A stretch of DNA of 64,000 nt from an uncultured Roseicyclus sp. (lineage in GTDB: Bacteria; Pseudomonadota; Alphaproteobacteria; Rhodobacterales; Rhodobacteraceae), in NCBI GenBank assembly GCA_947500415.1, contig CANMRT010000002.1, forward strand, positions 1-64,000, written 5' to 3'. The notes below the pieces were generated by a model. That model saw only the letters and a program-made list of their open reading frames with translations. It was not told the DNA's origin and did not search any database. The translations under genes were made by a program, and so were the position numbers. The number at the start of each line of letters is the position of its first letter. The stretch's first letter is position 1. Below are positions 48,958-58,733 of the stretch, one piece after another.

Positions 48958-49695
48958 ATGCGGTTTGGCTGGTTCATTTCCCTTTTGTTTGCAGTGCCCG
49001 CAACGGCGCAGGACGCGACTGTTTTTGCGGCTGCCAGCCTTGCCGGGCCGCTGGATGAGATCGTCGAGGCGTTTGAGCGGGAGACAGGCCACGACATTGT
49101 GCTGTCCTATGCCGGAAGCTCGGCGCTGGCGCGACAGGTGGAGGCCGGGGCCCCGGCGGACATCGTCATCCTCGCCAACGAGGCCTGGATGGAGCATCTG
49201 CTGACGACCGACACATTGCGTCCAGAGTCGGTGCAGGTGTTGCTATCCAACCGGCTCGTTCTGATCGGAAGCTGGCATCTGACCGAGCCGGTCGCTCTGG
49301 AGGATTTGCCAGCACTTTTGCAGGGTACTCGCCTGTCGTTGGCCCTGACAGAAGCCGTTCCGGCGGGCATCTACGCGCGGCAAGCCCTTGAAACGCTTGG
49401 ACTTTGGGAAGCCGTCGCGCCTACCGCTGTGGAAGCGGACAACGTGCGCGCGGCGCAGACCATGGTGGCCATCGGAGCGGCGCGTTTTGGCATCGTCTAC
49501 GCGACAGACGTGGCAGAGGAGCGGCGCGTGACCGTGCTGGCCGACATCCCCGAAGACGCCCATGACCCGATCCGGTATCCTGCCGCGTTGACACAAAGTG
49601 CATCCACCTCGGCGGAAACCTTCTACGCCTATCTCCGCAGCCCATTGGCTCAGGCCACCTTCAGCGGCGCAGGGTTCGGAGTGATCCCGGAATGA
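48958..49695 (+). CDS. modA: Molybdate-binding periplasmic protein ModA
   Basis: Captures molybdate for the ModBC transporter. The 245-residue protein has a signal peptide (MRFGWFISLLFAVPATAQ, cut near residue 18) and the ModA segments VFAAASLAGPLDEI, LSYAGSSALARQVEAGAPADI and a late ATDVAEE region. Oxyanion-binding serines are present in both early segments. The stop overlaps the modB start by four bases. No ModE site or molybdenum-cofactor riboswitch was recognised upstream. Confidence 0.95.
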   Translation: MRFGWFISLLFAVPATAQDATVFAAASLAGPLDEIVEAFERETGHDIVLSYAGSSALARQVEAGAPADIVILANEAWMEHLLTTDTLRPESVQVLLSNRLVLIGSWHLTEPVALEDLPALLQGTRLSLALTEAVPAGIYARQALETLGLWEAVAPTAVEADNVRAAQTMVAIGAARFGIVYATDVAEERRVTVLADIPEDAHDPIRYPAALTQSASTSAETFYAYLRSPLAQATFSGAGFGVIPE

Positions 49696-50393
49696 TGGAT
49701 TGGCTCGGCCCTGAGGAATGGCAGGCGGTGGCCCTGTCTCTGCGCGTGGCGATTGTTGCGACAGTGGCAAGCCTGCCGCTCGGGATTGCCGTGGCCTGGG
49801 TTTTGGCCCGCAAACGGTTCCCGGGGCATGCGCTGTTGAACGGCCTCGTCCACTTGCCGCTGGTCCTGCCGCCGGTGGTCACGGGGTATCTGTTGTTGAT
49901 CGCCTTCGGGCCACAAGCGCCCCTTGGCGCGGCATTGGAGGCCATGCGTCTGGGCGTGGCCTTTCGTTGGACCGGCGCGGCCCTTGCCGCGGCGATCATG
50001 GCCTTCCCGTTGATGGTGCGCGCAATCCGGCTGTCGCTGGAGGCAGTGGATCCGGGATTGGAAGAGGCGGCGGCGTCCCTCGGCGCGTCCCGACTGCGCG
50101 TCTTCGGAACTATTACACTGCCCTTGATGGCTCCGGGCATCCTGACCGGCGCGGTTCTGGCCTTTGCCAAGGCCATGGGCGAGTTCGGGGCGACGATCAC
50201 CTTCGTGTCGAACATACCGGGCCAAACGCGCACTGTACCCTCCGCGATCTACGCCTTCCTGCAAATGCCTGGCGGAGAGGCCAGCGCCTGGCGGTTGGTG
50301 ATCGTGTCCATCGTCATCGCGATGGGCGCGCTCTTGGCGTCGGAACTTCTGGCGCGTCGGGTTTTGGCGCGGATTGGAGGGCGCGATGCTTGA
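49692..50393 (+). CDS. modB: Molybdate ABC transporter permease ModB
   Basis: A 233-residue inner-membrane permease with about five helices. The cytoplasmic EAA loop, which contacts the ATPase, reads EEAAASLGASRLRVFGTITLPLMAPGIL. The N-terminal EWQAVALSLRVAIVATVASLP segment is typical of ModB/CysT permeases. It overlaps both neighbours, by 4 bases with modA and 8 with modC, so all three are translated together. Confidence 0.95.
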   Translation: MMDWLGPEEWQAVALSLRVAIVATVASLPLGIAVAWVLARKRFPGHALLNGLVHLPLVLPPVVTGYLLLIAFGPQAPLGAALEAMRLGVAFRWTGAALAAAIMAFPLMVRAIRLSLEAVDPGLEEAAASLGASRLRVFGTITLPLMAPGILTGAVLAFAKAMGEFGATITFVSNIPGQTRTVPSAIYAFLQMPGGEASAWRLVIVSIVIAMGALLASELLARRVLARIGGRDA

Positions 50394-51453
50394 AGTCGAC
50401 GTGCGCCATGATTTTCCGGGCTTCCAGCTGGCTGCGCAATTCGAGGCCCCGGGCGGTGTGACGGCCCTATTCGGACGCTCTGGTGCCGGAAAAACAAGTA
50501 TTGTCAGGGCTGTAGCGGGGTTACTTGAAGCGGACCGGGCGTGTGTTCGGATCGGCGAAACAGTCTTGGAGGATACCGAGGCGCGAAAGCGGTTAAGCAT
50601 TCCGGCGCGCCGCATCGGCTATGTCTTCCAGGAACCGCGCCTGTTTCCGCATATGTCGGTGCGGGCCAATCTGACCTATTCGAAAGCCACGGATCAGATC
50701 GACCAAGTGGTCGAAATGTTGGGGATCGGTGATCTTCTGGAACGTCGCCCGGCGGGTCTATCGGGTGGTGAAGCGCAGAGGGTTGCGATTGGCCGCGCGC
50801 TCCTCAGTAACCCACGATTGCTGCTGCTCGATGAGCCATTGGCCGCATTGGACGACGCGCGCAAAGCTGAGATATTGCCCTACCTCGAACGCTTGCGGGA
50901 TGAGGCAGATGTGCCGATCCTCTATGTGTCGCATTCGGTTTCTGAGATCGCGCGGCTGGCGACAACGGTTGTGGCGCTGAAGGCGGGCCAGGTCGTGCGC
51001 GTTGGACCTGCGGCAGAGGTCCTCTCCGACCCGGACGTGGCCCCTGTGATCGGAATACGGGACGCAGGCGCATTACTGTCGGCGCGTGTGGTGCGACATC
51101 ACGACGATGGGTTGAGTGAACTCGTCTGTTCAGGCGGGACGCTTTGGTTGCCGGCTGTTGGAGCCACAGTAGGAACGGACGTGCGGGTGCGGGTTGAGGC
51201 GCAGGATGTGATGCTTGCGCAAACACGACCCGCGGGGATCTCCGCACTAAATATCTTGCCTGCGACGGTCCTGGCGATCCGGGAGGGTGAGGGGCCCGGC
51301 GTGATGGTGCAGCTTGCGGCGGGGCAAGACCGTTTATTGGCGCGCGTTACACGGCGGTCGGCCAATGCGATGGGTTTGGCGGACGGGTGGTCGGGCTTTG
51401 CCGTTGTGAAATCGGTCGCGGTTGCCTCCGGCAATGTGAGCGGCGCAGTATAG
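50386..51453 (+). CDS. modC: Molybdate ABC transporter ATP-binding protein ModC
   Basis: A 355-residue ATPase with Walker A GRSGAGKTS, Q-loop FQEPRLFPHMSV, signature LSGGEAQRVAIGRAL and Walker B LLLLDEPLAALDD. A C-terminal MOP/TOBE-type domain (about 290-355) can bind oxyanion. The ATG at 50386 is chosen because GGAGG lies five bases upstream; an earlier in-frame start at 50374 is less likely. It converges with the ABC transporter operon on the minus strand. Confidence 0.95.
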   Translation: MLEVDVRHDFPGFQLAAQFEAPGGVTALFGRSGAGKTSIVRAVAGLLEADRACVRIGETVLEDTEARKRLSIPARRIGYVFQEPRLFPHMSVRANLTYSKATDQIDQVVEMLGIGDLLERRPAGLSGGEAQRVAIGRALLSNPRLLLLDEPLAALDDARKAEILPYLERLRDEADVPILYVSHSVSEIARLATTVVALKAGQVVRVGPAAEVLSDPDVAPVIGIRDAGALLSARVVRHHDDGLSELVCSGGTLWLPAVGATVGTDVRVRVEAQDVMLAQTRPAGISALNILPATVLAIREGEGPGVMVQLAAGQDRLLARVTRRSANAMGLADGWSGFAVVKSVAVASGNVSGAV

Positions 51454-51476
51454 CTTCGCCGCTCCTCGCAACGATC

Positions 51477-53564
51477 CTATTCTGCCGCGATTTTGATGAC
51501 AGGTTCCATGCGGGACAGGATGTCTTCCGACAGGTGGCATTTGATCTCATGGCCATCAGCCAATGTGCGCATCGGCGGAACTTCCTTGTCACAGAGCCCG
51601 CCGGGGACGTCGGATTTCCAGCGGCAACGGGTTTGGAAGGGGCAACCCGAGGGTGGGTTCATGGCCGAAGGAATGTCACCTTCGAGCACGATATGCTGCT
51701 TTTCGATGGACGTGTCGGCGATGGGAACCGCAGACAACAACGCTTCGGTATAGGGGTGATACGGCGGGCTGAAGACTTGCTCGGTATCGCCCAGTTCCAC
51801 CACATGGCCGAGGTACATAACCATAACGCGATCAGACAGATAGCGCACGATGCTCAAGTCGTGAGAGATAAAGAGAAGCGTTGTTTTCTCGCGCCGCTGG
51901 ATCTCCATCAGTAGATCCGTCACCGCGGCCTGCACCGAAACATCGAGGGCCGAGACAGGTTCATCCGCAACAACGATCTTGGCATCCCCGGCAAAGGCGC
52001 GGGCGATGCCGACGCGTTGCTTCTGGCCACCGGACAGCTGGCGCGGCATCCGGTCGGCAAAGGCGCGAGGCAACTTCACGAGGTCGAGCAATTCCAGCAT
52101 CCGCTCGCGGCGTTCGGCCTCGTTCTTGCCGATCTTGAAGATCTCAAGCGCGCGGATGATTTGGCGACCGACGGTCATGGAGGGGTTGAGCGTGTCGAAG
52201 GGGTTTTGGAAGACCATTTGGACGTTCGACACGGTCCCAGTATCGCGTTCTTCGATGGGCGTGTTCTGGATCGGCTTGTTGCCAAGGAGGATTTCGCCGT
52301 CCGTGGCTGTCTCAAGGCCCATCAAAACCTTCGCGAGCGTGGACTTGCCGCAACCGGATTCGCCCACAATCGCAAGCGTCTCAGACTCGCGCGCTTCGAA
52401 CGTAAGTGTCTCATTTGCTTTGACAACTTTCTTGTCGCCGCCGCCGAAGAGGGCGTTGGCTGCGACTTCGTAGTACTTTTTGAGGTTGTCGATTTTGAGG
52501 ACCACATCGCCAATAGTTGCCTTCTCCGTTGACGCAGCGACCTCAGGGGGCGCGTCCCAGTCGATTTCCGCATAGCGCAGGCAGCGGGTGGCATGGCGGT
52601 CGCCGTGGTCGAGCTCGGCCATGGGGATGGCGTCGGCGTTGCAGCGACCCTCTTCGAAGTAGTTGCAGCGGGGGCCGAAATTGCAGCCCGGCGGGCGTTC
52701 GTGGGGCAGCGGGAAGTTGCCCGGAATGGCGATGAGCGGACGCGCGTTTTTGTCGGCACCGGGCAAGGGGATGGAGCGGAAGAGCGCCTGCGTGTAGGGG
52801 TGCTGCATATTGTCGAAGACATCGGCGATGCGGCCGGTTTCAACGGCCTCACCCGAGTACATCACGCAGAGGCGGTCGCAGGTTTCCAGCACCAGCCCGA
52901 GGTTGTGGGAAATGAACAGCATGGACGTGCCGTATTTCTCGCCCAACCCCTTCACCAGATCCACGATCCCGGCTTCAACCGTCACGTCGAGGGCGGTGGT
53001 AGGTTCATCCAAAATCAGCAAAGAAGGCTTTGACATCAGGGCCATAGCGATGACGATGCGCTGCTGCTGGCCGCCGGAGAGCTGGTGGGGATAGGATTTG
53101 AGCATCCGCTCAGGGTCGGGCAGACGGACGTCCTGTACGACCTCAAGGGCCAGCTGATAGGCTTCTTTCTCGGACTTGCCCTCGTGGATCATGGGCACTT
53201 CCATAAGCTGCTTGCCGATCTTCATTGCCGGGTTCAGCGACGCCATCGGTTCCTGATAAATCATGGCAATCTCGGAGCCGCGCAGATCACGGAGTTCTTC
53301 TTGGCTCATCTTGTTCAAGTCGCGACCCTTGAACTTGATTGTGCCACCAACAACGCGCCCGTTCACGCCAAGATCCTGCATGACACCGAGGGCGACTGTG
53401 GACTTGCCGCAACCGGACTCGCCGACCAGCCCCATGGCCTCGCCAGGCATCACGGTGCAGGAGAAATCCATCACCGCCGGAATTTCGCGCAGGCGGGTGA
53501 AGAAGGAGATCGAGAGGTTCTCGATTTCCAGGATCGGGCCGTCGTAAGGGGTGCGATCTGCCAT
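51477..53564 (-). CDS. Oligopeptide-type ABC transporter, fused double ATPase
   Basis: A 695-residue protein carrying two ATP-binding domains, equal to DppD plus DppF in one chain. Domain 1: Walker [10 protein letters not shown], signature LSGGQQQR, Walker [14 protein letters not shown]. Domain 2: Walker [13 protein letters not shown], signature LSGGQKQR, Walker [14 protein letters not shown]. Each is followed by the cysteine-rich oligopeptide C-terminal region ([11 protein letters not shown] and [10 protein letters not shown]). The ATG at 53564 follows AAGGA. It is the last gene of the transporter operon. Confidence 0.94.
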   Translation of the reverse strand: MADRTPYDGPILEIENLSISFFTRLREIPAVMDFSCTVMPGEAMGLVGESGCGKSTVALGVMQDLGVNGRVVGGTIKFKGRDLNKMSQEELRDLRGSEIAMIYQEPMASLNPAMKIGKQLMEVPMIHEGKSEKEAYQLALEVVQDVRLPDPERMLKSYPHQLSGGQQQRIVIAMALMSKPSLLILDEPTTALDVTVEAGIVDLVKGLGEKYGTSMLFISHNLGLVLETCDRLCVMYSGEAVETGRIADVFDNMQHPYTQALFRSIPLPGADKNARPLIAIPGNFPLPHERPPGCNFGPRCNYFEEGRCNADAIPMAELDHGDRHATRCLRYAEIDWDAPPEVAASTEKATIGDVVLKIDNLKKYYEVAANALFGGGDKKVVKANETLTFEARESETLAIVGESGCGKSTLAKVLMGLETATDGEILLGNKPIQNTPIEERDTGTVSNVQMVFQNPFDTLNPSMTVGRQIIRALEIFKIGKNEAERRERMLELLDLVKLPRAFADRMPRQLSGGQKQRVGIARAFAGDAKIVVADEPVSALDVSVQAAVTDLLMEIQRREKTTLLFISHDLSIVRYLSDRVMVMYLGHVVELGDTEQVFSPPYHPYTEALLSAVPIADTSIEKQHIVLEGDIPSAMNPPSGCPFQTRCRWKSDVPGGLCDKEVPPMRTLADGHEIKCHLSEDILSRMEPVIKIAAE

Positions 53565-53669
53565 GTTAGTTTTCCTTAAGTGACGGGCCAAAAGGCGGTG
53601 TAGTGAAGCTGTAGTGAACCTGTAGTTTTTCTATAACTACAAATGTAGTGCATTGGTTGGATAGGTATC

Positions 53670-54128
53670 TCATTCGCGCCACCCGCACGGACTGGCTCGC
53701 GTGAAGCGGCGCTCGTTCATCTCGGCCAGAAAATCGAAGCCAAAGTAGGTGACGCAAGCTTCCCACTGTCCCAGGAACGCCACGAGCATTTCTTCGCGGG
53801 CTGTTCCTGTCGCGCGTAAGGGATCATGTTGCTCCAACAGGCCTGACCCGACCAGCGTGAATTGATTGCTCGCGTCTTCGAACGAGACATTGCATTGGCT
53901 CTGGACGGTGTAGAAATATTCCAGCCCGTCATAGAGCAAATTGCCGCTTCGGATGATGTCATCGGCATATTCGGACGGGCCTTCGTTTTCGATCAGGATG
54001 TCCCCCAGAACGCCCATGGCAAGACCATGGCCTCCGCAGGACACAATTTGATCCGCCAGCGTCTGCGCCCCGACTGCGTTTGCAGTCAGGGCCAGAGTTA
54101 CAGCCATGGCGGATGCTGCCCGCATCAA
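53670..54128 (-). CDS. Small secreted protein inside the ABC transporter operon
   Basis: A 152-residue protein with a Sec signal peptide (MMRAASAMAVTLALTANAVG, cut near residue 21). The mature part has four cysteines (IVSCGG, QSQCNV, EACVTY, SPCGW), enough for two disulfides. It overlaps the upstream permease stop by four bases and precedes the ATPase gene, so it is co-translated with the transporter. No family is recognised. A periplasmic accessory to substrate capture is a guess from position. Confidence 0.75.
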   Translation of the reverse strand: MMRAASAMAVTLALTANAVGAQTLADQIVSCGGHGLAMGVLGDILIENEGPSEYADDIIRSGNLLYDGLEYFYTVQSQCNVSFEDASNQFTLVGSGLLEQHDPLRATGTAREEMLVAFLGQWEACVTYFGFDFLAEMNERRFTRASPCGWRE

Positions 54129-55576
54129 TCCTTCAGGCTCTCTTCGCGCAGGCCGTCGGCCAGAAGGTTGAGGCCTAGGACAAGGCTCATGAGCGCCAGT
54201 GCGGGCGGCAGGGCCGGGTGGGGATAGACGGTGAGAAGGCGGCGGCCTTCGTTGATGGTACTGCCCCAGTCAGGCGACTCTGGTGAGAGGCCCAGGCCGA
54301 AGAAACCCAAAGTGCCCAGAAGGATCGTCGTGTAGCCGATGCGCAGACAGAAATCGACGATGAGCGGCCCGCGTGCGTTCGGCAGGATCTCCCACAGCAT
54401 GATGTACCAGGGCCCCTCGCCGCGGGTTTGAGCGGCGGCCACGTAGTCGCGGGTTTTCACGTCCAAGGTGATTCCGCGTACGATGCGGAACACGGTGGGG
54501 GAGTTCACGAAGACCACCGAAACAAACACGATCAGCAGGTTGCCGGGGATGTTGAAGAGGTCGACGGACTCCGGCCAGAAGCGCACCGCGCTGTCTAAGT
54601 TGGCGCGGTCTGAAATCAGCGAGAAGTAGAGCCAGAAGCCCACCACTGCCGCGATGCCCACCAGCACGTTCCTGATCGTCGGTTGCGTGTGGTAGCGCGA
54701 GTTGAAGAGCACCACGAGGAAGATGATCGGGAACAGGAACAGGACCATCGACATGTACTGCGGGACGCCCGCCTGCACGATTTCCGGCGTCACCAGCAGG
54801 TAGAAGAGCAGGATGACGGGGAAGGCGAGGACGAGGTTGGCCACGAAGGTCAGCACGGTGTCGAGCTTGCCGCCGATGTAGCCTGCGGGCAGGCCAAGGG
54901 TGATGCCGACCATGAAGGCGAAGAGCGTGGCGAGCGGTGCGATTTGCAGCACGTAGGTTGAACCCAGGACCATGCGGCTAAAGACATCGCGACCAAGGCG
55001 GTCGCCGCCGAAGAGGTAGTGGGAGAAAGCCTCCCCCTCTGGCGTGGGCGTTCCCGGCACTTCGTTGCGCATGGAGCTGATTTGATCCAACGCGTCGAAT
55101 GGGGCCACGAGACTTGCGAAGATGGCTGAGAACACCCAGAACATCACAAGGCCGAAGCCGATCATGCCGATCAGGCTGTCGAAGAGTTTGCCGTAAAGGC
55201 CGAGGCGGCGCTTGAACGTGATCGACAGGGCGAAGGTCACGATCAGCGCAATCCAGACCGGCAGGAAGCGTTGGCCGACGGCGCCGAAGATGCCCTTTTG
55301 CTCCATCGTGGGCAGGACAAGTCCGCCGATGATGTAGCCGATGCAGCACAGGACAAAGAGCAGCACCGCGTATTTCATTGTCGCCAGCGCGTAGTCGGCG
55401 GGGGTGCTGTTGATGGCCATTGTGCCATCGCCCTGTATCTCCAGTTCACCCGGCCGGACGCCCGCGACGGTGAGGACGAAGTTGGTGAAGAACCCCGCGA
55501 GGAAGATCACGACCGAGGCGAGGATCAGCGGGTTGAGGAAGCTGCCGAATTGGCCGGTCCAGGTAAGAAGGTCCAT
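54125..55576 (-). CDS. Oligopeptide-type ABC permease, DppC-like, enlarged
   Basis: A 483-residue permease, well above the usual 300 of DppC. It keeps the core: YLFGGDRLGRDVFSRMVLGS, the EAA loop AAAQTRGEGPWYIMLWEILP, and the C-terminal GFFGLGLSPESPDWGSTINEG. The extra length comes from an N-terminal membrane region of about 150 residues and an insertion of about 90 residues with two more helices. It pairs with the DppB-like permease upstream, 13 bases away. Confidence 0.9.
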   Translation of the reverse strand: MDLLTWTGQFGSFLNPLILASVVIFLAGFFTNFVLTVAGVRPGELEIQGDGTMAINSTPADYALATMKYAVLLFVLCCIGYIIGGLVLPTMEQKGIFGAVGQRFLPVWIALIVTFALSITFKRRLGLYGKLFDSLIGMIGFGLVMFWVFSAIFASLVAPFDALDQISSMRNEVPGTPTPEGEAFSHYLFGGDRLGRDVFSRMVLGSTYVLQIAPLATLFAFMVGITLGLPAGYIGGKLDTVLTFVANLVLAFPVILLFYLLVTPEIVQAGVPQYMSMVLFLFPIIFLVVLFNSRYHTQPTIRNVLVGIAAVVGFWLYFSLISDRANLDSAVRFWPESVDLFNIPGNLLIVFVSVVFVNSPTVFRIVRGITLDVKTRDYVAAAQTRGEGPWYIMLWEILPNARGPLIVDFCLRIGYTTILLGTLGFFGLGLSPESPDWGSTINEGRRLLTVYPHPALPPALALMSLVLGLNLLADGLREESLKD

Positions 55577-55589
55577 TGCTCTGATCTCC

Positions 55590-56678
55590 TTACGCGATGC
55601 GAATGCGGGGGTTGAGGAATACGTAGCCGATGTCTGAGATCAGCTGCGTCACGAGAACCACGAAGACCGCCACGATGGAGCACGCCAGAAGCAGCTCGAT
55701 ATCGTTGTTGGAGGCGGCCTGAACCATGGTCCAGCCAAAGCCGTTGTAATTGAAGAGCGTCTCAACGATGACCACGCCTGTCAGCAGCCAGGGGAACTGG
55801 AGCATGATGACGGTGAAGGGCGCGATAAGCGCGTTCCGCAGGGCGTGTTTCATCACGATGCTGCGGAAGTTGACGCCTTTGAGGCGGGCTGTACGGATGT
55901 ATTGCGCGGTCATGACCTCGGCCATGGAGGCGCGGGTCATGCGGGCGATGTAGCCCATGCCGTAGAGCGCGATGGTGACGACCGGCAGGAAGAAGTTCCA
56001 GAACGTGATGTTTTCCATGGCCGAGCGTGCCGAGCCGAGGAACAAAGTGCCGCTGTCGAGCCAGCCCAATTCCACCAACATCGGCGACAGGCCCGTGGTC
56101 GAAGAGGCAAGGAAAACGATGAAGATCACGCCCGAGACGTATTCAGGCGTTGCCGTTGAAGCGATGGAGAAGGTCGAAAGCGATCGGTCGAGGCGAGAGC
56201 CTTCGCGCATCCCCGCCAGCACGCCCACCAGAAGGGCGGCGGGAACCATGAGGGCAAATGCCCAGAACATCAGGATGCCGGTGAGTTGCAGGCGCCCGCC
56301 GATGATATTGCCAACCTCGTCATCTGAAACGGTGGAAAAGCCCAGATCCCCTTGCAAGAGGCCGCAACGGGTCGGCGCATCGGCCGGGTCCATGCCGAAG
56401 TCGATACAGCGGCCGGTGATTTCGCCGGTCTCTTCATCCTCACGGGTCCAGCCAGGAACCACGCCCAACCATTCGCCGTAGCGCAGGATCATTGGGCCGC
56501 CATAGCCATTGCTATCCAGCCATGAGACGACCTCTTCGTCCGTCATGCGGGCATTGCCTTGGGTCTTCGCGAGCTTTTCGAGGTTCGGGAAGAGGTTCGT
56601 GAGAAAGAACACCACGAAGGTCAGGCAAAGTGCGGTGAGGATCATCACGCCTGTGCGGCGGAGGATGAAAGCTCCCAT
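55590..56678 (-). CDS. Oligopeptide-type ABC permease, DppB-like
   Basis: A 362-residue permease with an N-terminal helix (FILRRTGVMILTALCLTFVV) and an extended periplasmic loop containing two cysteines (RCIDFG and RCGLLQGDLG). A conserved core follows with the EAA-type segment YIRTARLKGVNFRSIVMKHALRNAL, and the C-terminus ends in a helix. It is the first transporter gene after the solute-binding gene, separated from it by a terminator-like hairpin. Confidence 0.92.
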   Translation of the reverse strand: MGAFILRRTGVMILTALCLTFVVFFLTNLFPNLEKLAKTQGNARMTDEEVVSWLDSNGYGGPMILRYGEWLGVVPGWTREDEETGEITGRCIDFGMDPADAPTRCGLLQGDLGFSTVSDDEVGNIIGGRLQLTGILMFWAFALMVPAALLVGVLAGMREGSRLDRSLSTFSIASTATPEYVSGVIFIVFLASSTTGLSPMLVELGWLDSGTLFLGSARSAMENITFWNFFLPVVTIALYGMGYIARMTRASMAEVMTAQYIRTARLKGVNFRSIVMKHALRNALIAPFTVIMLQFPWLLTGVVIVETLFNYNGFGWTMVQAASNNDIELLLACSIVAVFVVLVTQLISDIGYVFLNPRIRIA

Positions 56679-56796
56679 ATCGGTCGGTCCCCTGTTGGTC
56701 TGGGCGGCGCGGTTATTGTCGTGATGCGCTGCGCCTGGAGGTGGCTTGTCCGGTTCTTGTGACGCGGTTGGGCCGGGTGCGGATCGCTCCGCCAGA

Positions 56797-56828
56797 TAGA
56801 AAACCGGCGCCCCAATTGGAGCGCCGGT
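56797..56828 (-). terminator. Attenuating hairpin between the solute-binding and permease genes
   Basis: Stem ACCGGCGC / GCGCCGGT with a ten-base loop, followed on the minus strand by a short T run (TTTCTA). It lies 16 bases after the solute-binding gene's stop and would lower expression of the membrane genes relative to it. Confidence 0.75.
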
Positions 56829-56843
56829 CTTTTGATTTTGGAA

Positions 56844-58499
56844 TTAGGCTTCGAAGCCCAGGTAGTGAACGTTGATCTCGAATTTCGGATGCATGTCCGC
56901 GTTCACGATACCGGCCTTGTAGTGACGGAAGAGCGAGCGCCAGTACGGCTGGATCGTCACGCCTTCGTTGACCATGATCGTTTCGATCTGGGCCATGATC
57001 TCACGACGCGCATCGGCATCCTGGATACCGTTCGCCTGGTCGAGGAGGGTGTCGAACTCTTCGTTGGCAAAGCCGGATTCGTTCCATGGCACACCGGAGC
57101 GGTAGGCCAGGTTCAGAACCTGAACGCCCAATTCACGGTGGTTCCAGTTCGTCGAGGAGAACGGGTAGTTCGCCCAGTCGTTCCAGAAGGTCGAGCCGGG
57201 GATGATCGTCCGCGTCACGTTGAAGCCCGCGTCACGCAGCTGCGCGCCGACGGCATCGGTGGTGTTCTTGCGGTAGTCATCGTCGATCGAGATCAGCTCG
57301 AACTCGAAATCGGCGTTGCCGGATTCTTCCAGAAGCGCACGTGCGCCGTCCGGATCGAAGGCCAACGCAGGCACATCGGCATATTCCGGGTGGATCGGGC
57401 AGACGTGGTGGTTCTGCGCGGTGATACCCTGGCCGTTGATGCCCAGATCGAGGCAGACCTGATTGTCGACTGCCATCGCAATGGCCTGACGGACGCGAAC
57501 GTCGTCGTAAGGTGCATTGTTCTGGTTCGGACGGATCACAACGGTGGCCGCTGTGGTCACTTCGGACTGGGTCCAGCCGATGGCGGCGAAGAGATCCACG
57601 AATTCGCCGACCGTCTCATAGGTCATGTCGAATTCGTCGGATTCCGCACCTGCAAACCAGGCTGCCGGATCCTGACCAAGGTCAACGAAGACGATCTCGT
57701 CGAGGTAGGTTTCACCCCAGTACTCGTGATCTGCCTTGCGCGTCAGCGTGGCGGACACACCCACTTCGTAGTTGGTGATCTCATACGCGCCGGTGCCCAC
57801 GCCGTGGTCGGCAGGGTTCGTGCCGATCAGATCACGGTGCTGTACGGCCGACGGATAGTCCGCGATGCCGGGGATCAGCGTGATGTCAGGGGCGGGGTAG
57901 GTCACGCGCACGGTGTGATCGTCCACAACCTCAATCGCGCCTTCGCGGGCCACGCCTGTGTCGGGGTCAACCAGGCCACCCATACGGGTCGACATGGAGT
58001 TGCCTTCAACGGTCGAGTCGCACCAGCCGATGAAGTTTGCGGCAACGTCTTCTGCCGTGAAGGCATCGCCGTTGTTCCACATCACACCCTGACGCAGGTT
58101 CAGCGTGTAGACTGTCGCGTCTTCGTTGGCTTCCCAGCTGTCGAGCAGCACGCCTTCAAAAGAGCCGTCTTCATTGTACTGGATCAGATACTCAACGAAG
58201 CCGCGGGTGATGTTGGCCATCTGCGACCAGTCATATGTCCGCGGATCTTTGAGCGCGCGCACTTCCTGCTGGATGCGCAGGGTGCCGCCAGCGGCGGGCA
58301 CGGCACGGTGGCCATCGGCGGCCGCAGGTGTGGCACCGATCAGCGAATAGGCTGCAGCGGCGCTCAGGCCCAGTGCGGTCGAGCGCACGAGGAACTCACG
58401 ACGGTCAAGTTTGCCCGCCTTATGCTCCTGCGCGTACATCTCCGCGACCGGGTGGGTCGCCAGGCCAGTTTCAGCCTGAACGTGAGTGAAATCTTTCAT
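56844..58499 (-). CDS. ABC transporter solute-binding protein, family 5 (peptide type), Tat-exported
   Basis: A 551-residue SBP_bac_5 protein. Its N-terminus holds a twin-arginine signal (DRREFLVRSTALGLSAAAAYS, around residues 32-52), so it is exported folded, probably cut after AAA. The body has the family's LRQGVMWNNGDAFTAEDV and later RVRQAIAMAVD segments. The ligand (peptide, nickel, opine or other) cannot be read from sequence. It is the first gene of the operon and has a candidate promoter upstream. Confidence 0.92.
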   Translation of the reverse strand: MKDFTHVQAETGLATHPVAEMYAQEHKAGKLDRREFLVRSTALGLSAAAAYSLIGATPAAADGHRAVPAAGGTLRIQQEVRALKDPRTYDWSQMANITRGFVEYLIQYNEDGSFEGVLLDSWEANEDATVYTLNLRQGVMWNNGDAFTAEDVAANFIGWCDSTVEGNSMSTRMGGLVDPDTGVAREGAIEVVDDHTVRVTYPAPDITLIPGIADYPSAVQHRDLIGTNPADHGVGTGAYEITNYEVGVSATLTRKADHEYWGETYLDEIVFVDLGQDPAAWFAGAESDEFDMTYETVGEFVDLFAAIGWTQSEVTTAATVVIRPNQNNAPYDDVRVRQAIAMAVDNQVCLDLGINGQGITAQNHHVCPIHPEYADVPALAFDPDGARALLEESGNADFEFELISIDDDYRKNTTDAVGAQLRDAGFNVTRTIIPGSTFWNDWANYPFSSTNWNHRELGVQVLNLAYRSGVPWNESGFANEEFDTLLDQANGIQDADARREIMAQIETIMVNEGVTIQPYWRSLFRHYKAGIVNADMHPKFEINVHYLGFEA

Positions 58500-58583
58500 T
58501 TGCGTCGTCTCCCTGTGACGTCTTGGTCTGTTCTTATTTGAGTGCGCATTTTACCGTCGAGCGGTCAGCACATTCTCAGTCGC

Positions 58584-58613
58584 ATTAGCAACCGCATTGG
58601 ACACTTGCGTCAA
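58584..58613 (-). promoter_or_regulatory. Candidate promoter of the solute-binding gene
   Basis: On the minus strand TTGACG (58613-58608) is followed after 18 bases by GCTAAT (58589-58584), about 85 bases before the ATG. The -35 is one mismatch from consensus; the -10 is weaker. The rest of the 234-base gap has no clear operator. Confidence 0.4.
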
Positions 58614-58733
58614 TGTTTAGTTGCGCCGTGAAAGAGCCCGTTTGCGACATCGAGTGGGATGAAAACCGACATTGGGCGCAGATGCAACCGAAGATGTATA
58701 CAGGTGACGTTAAGGTGAGCCGGGTCTGCCGCC

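Noticed and set aside
56832-58541. Plus-strand frame of about 570 codons opposite the solute-binding gene.
   Set aside because: Antisense shadow of a full-length, Tat-exported family 5 binding protein.
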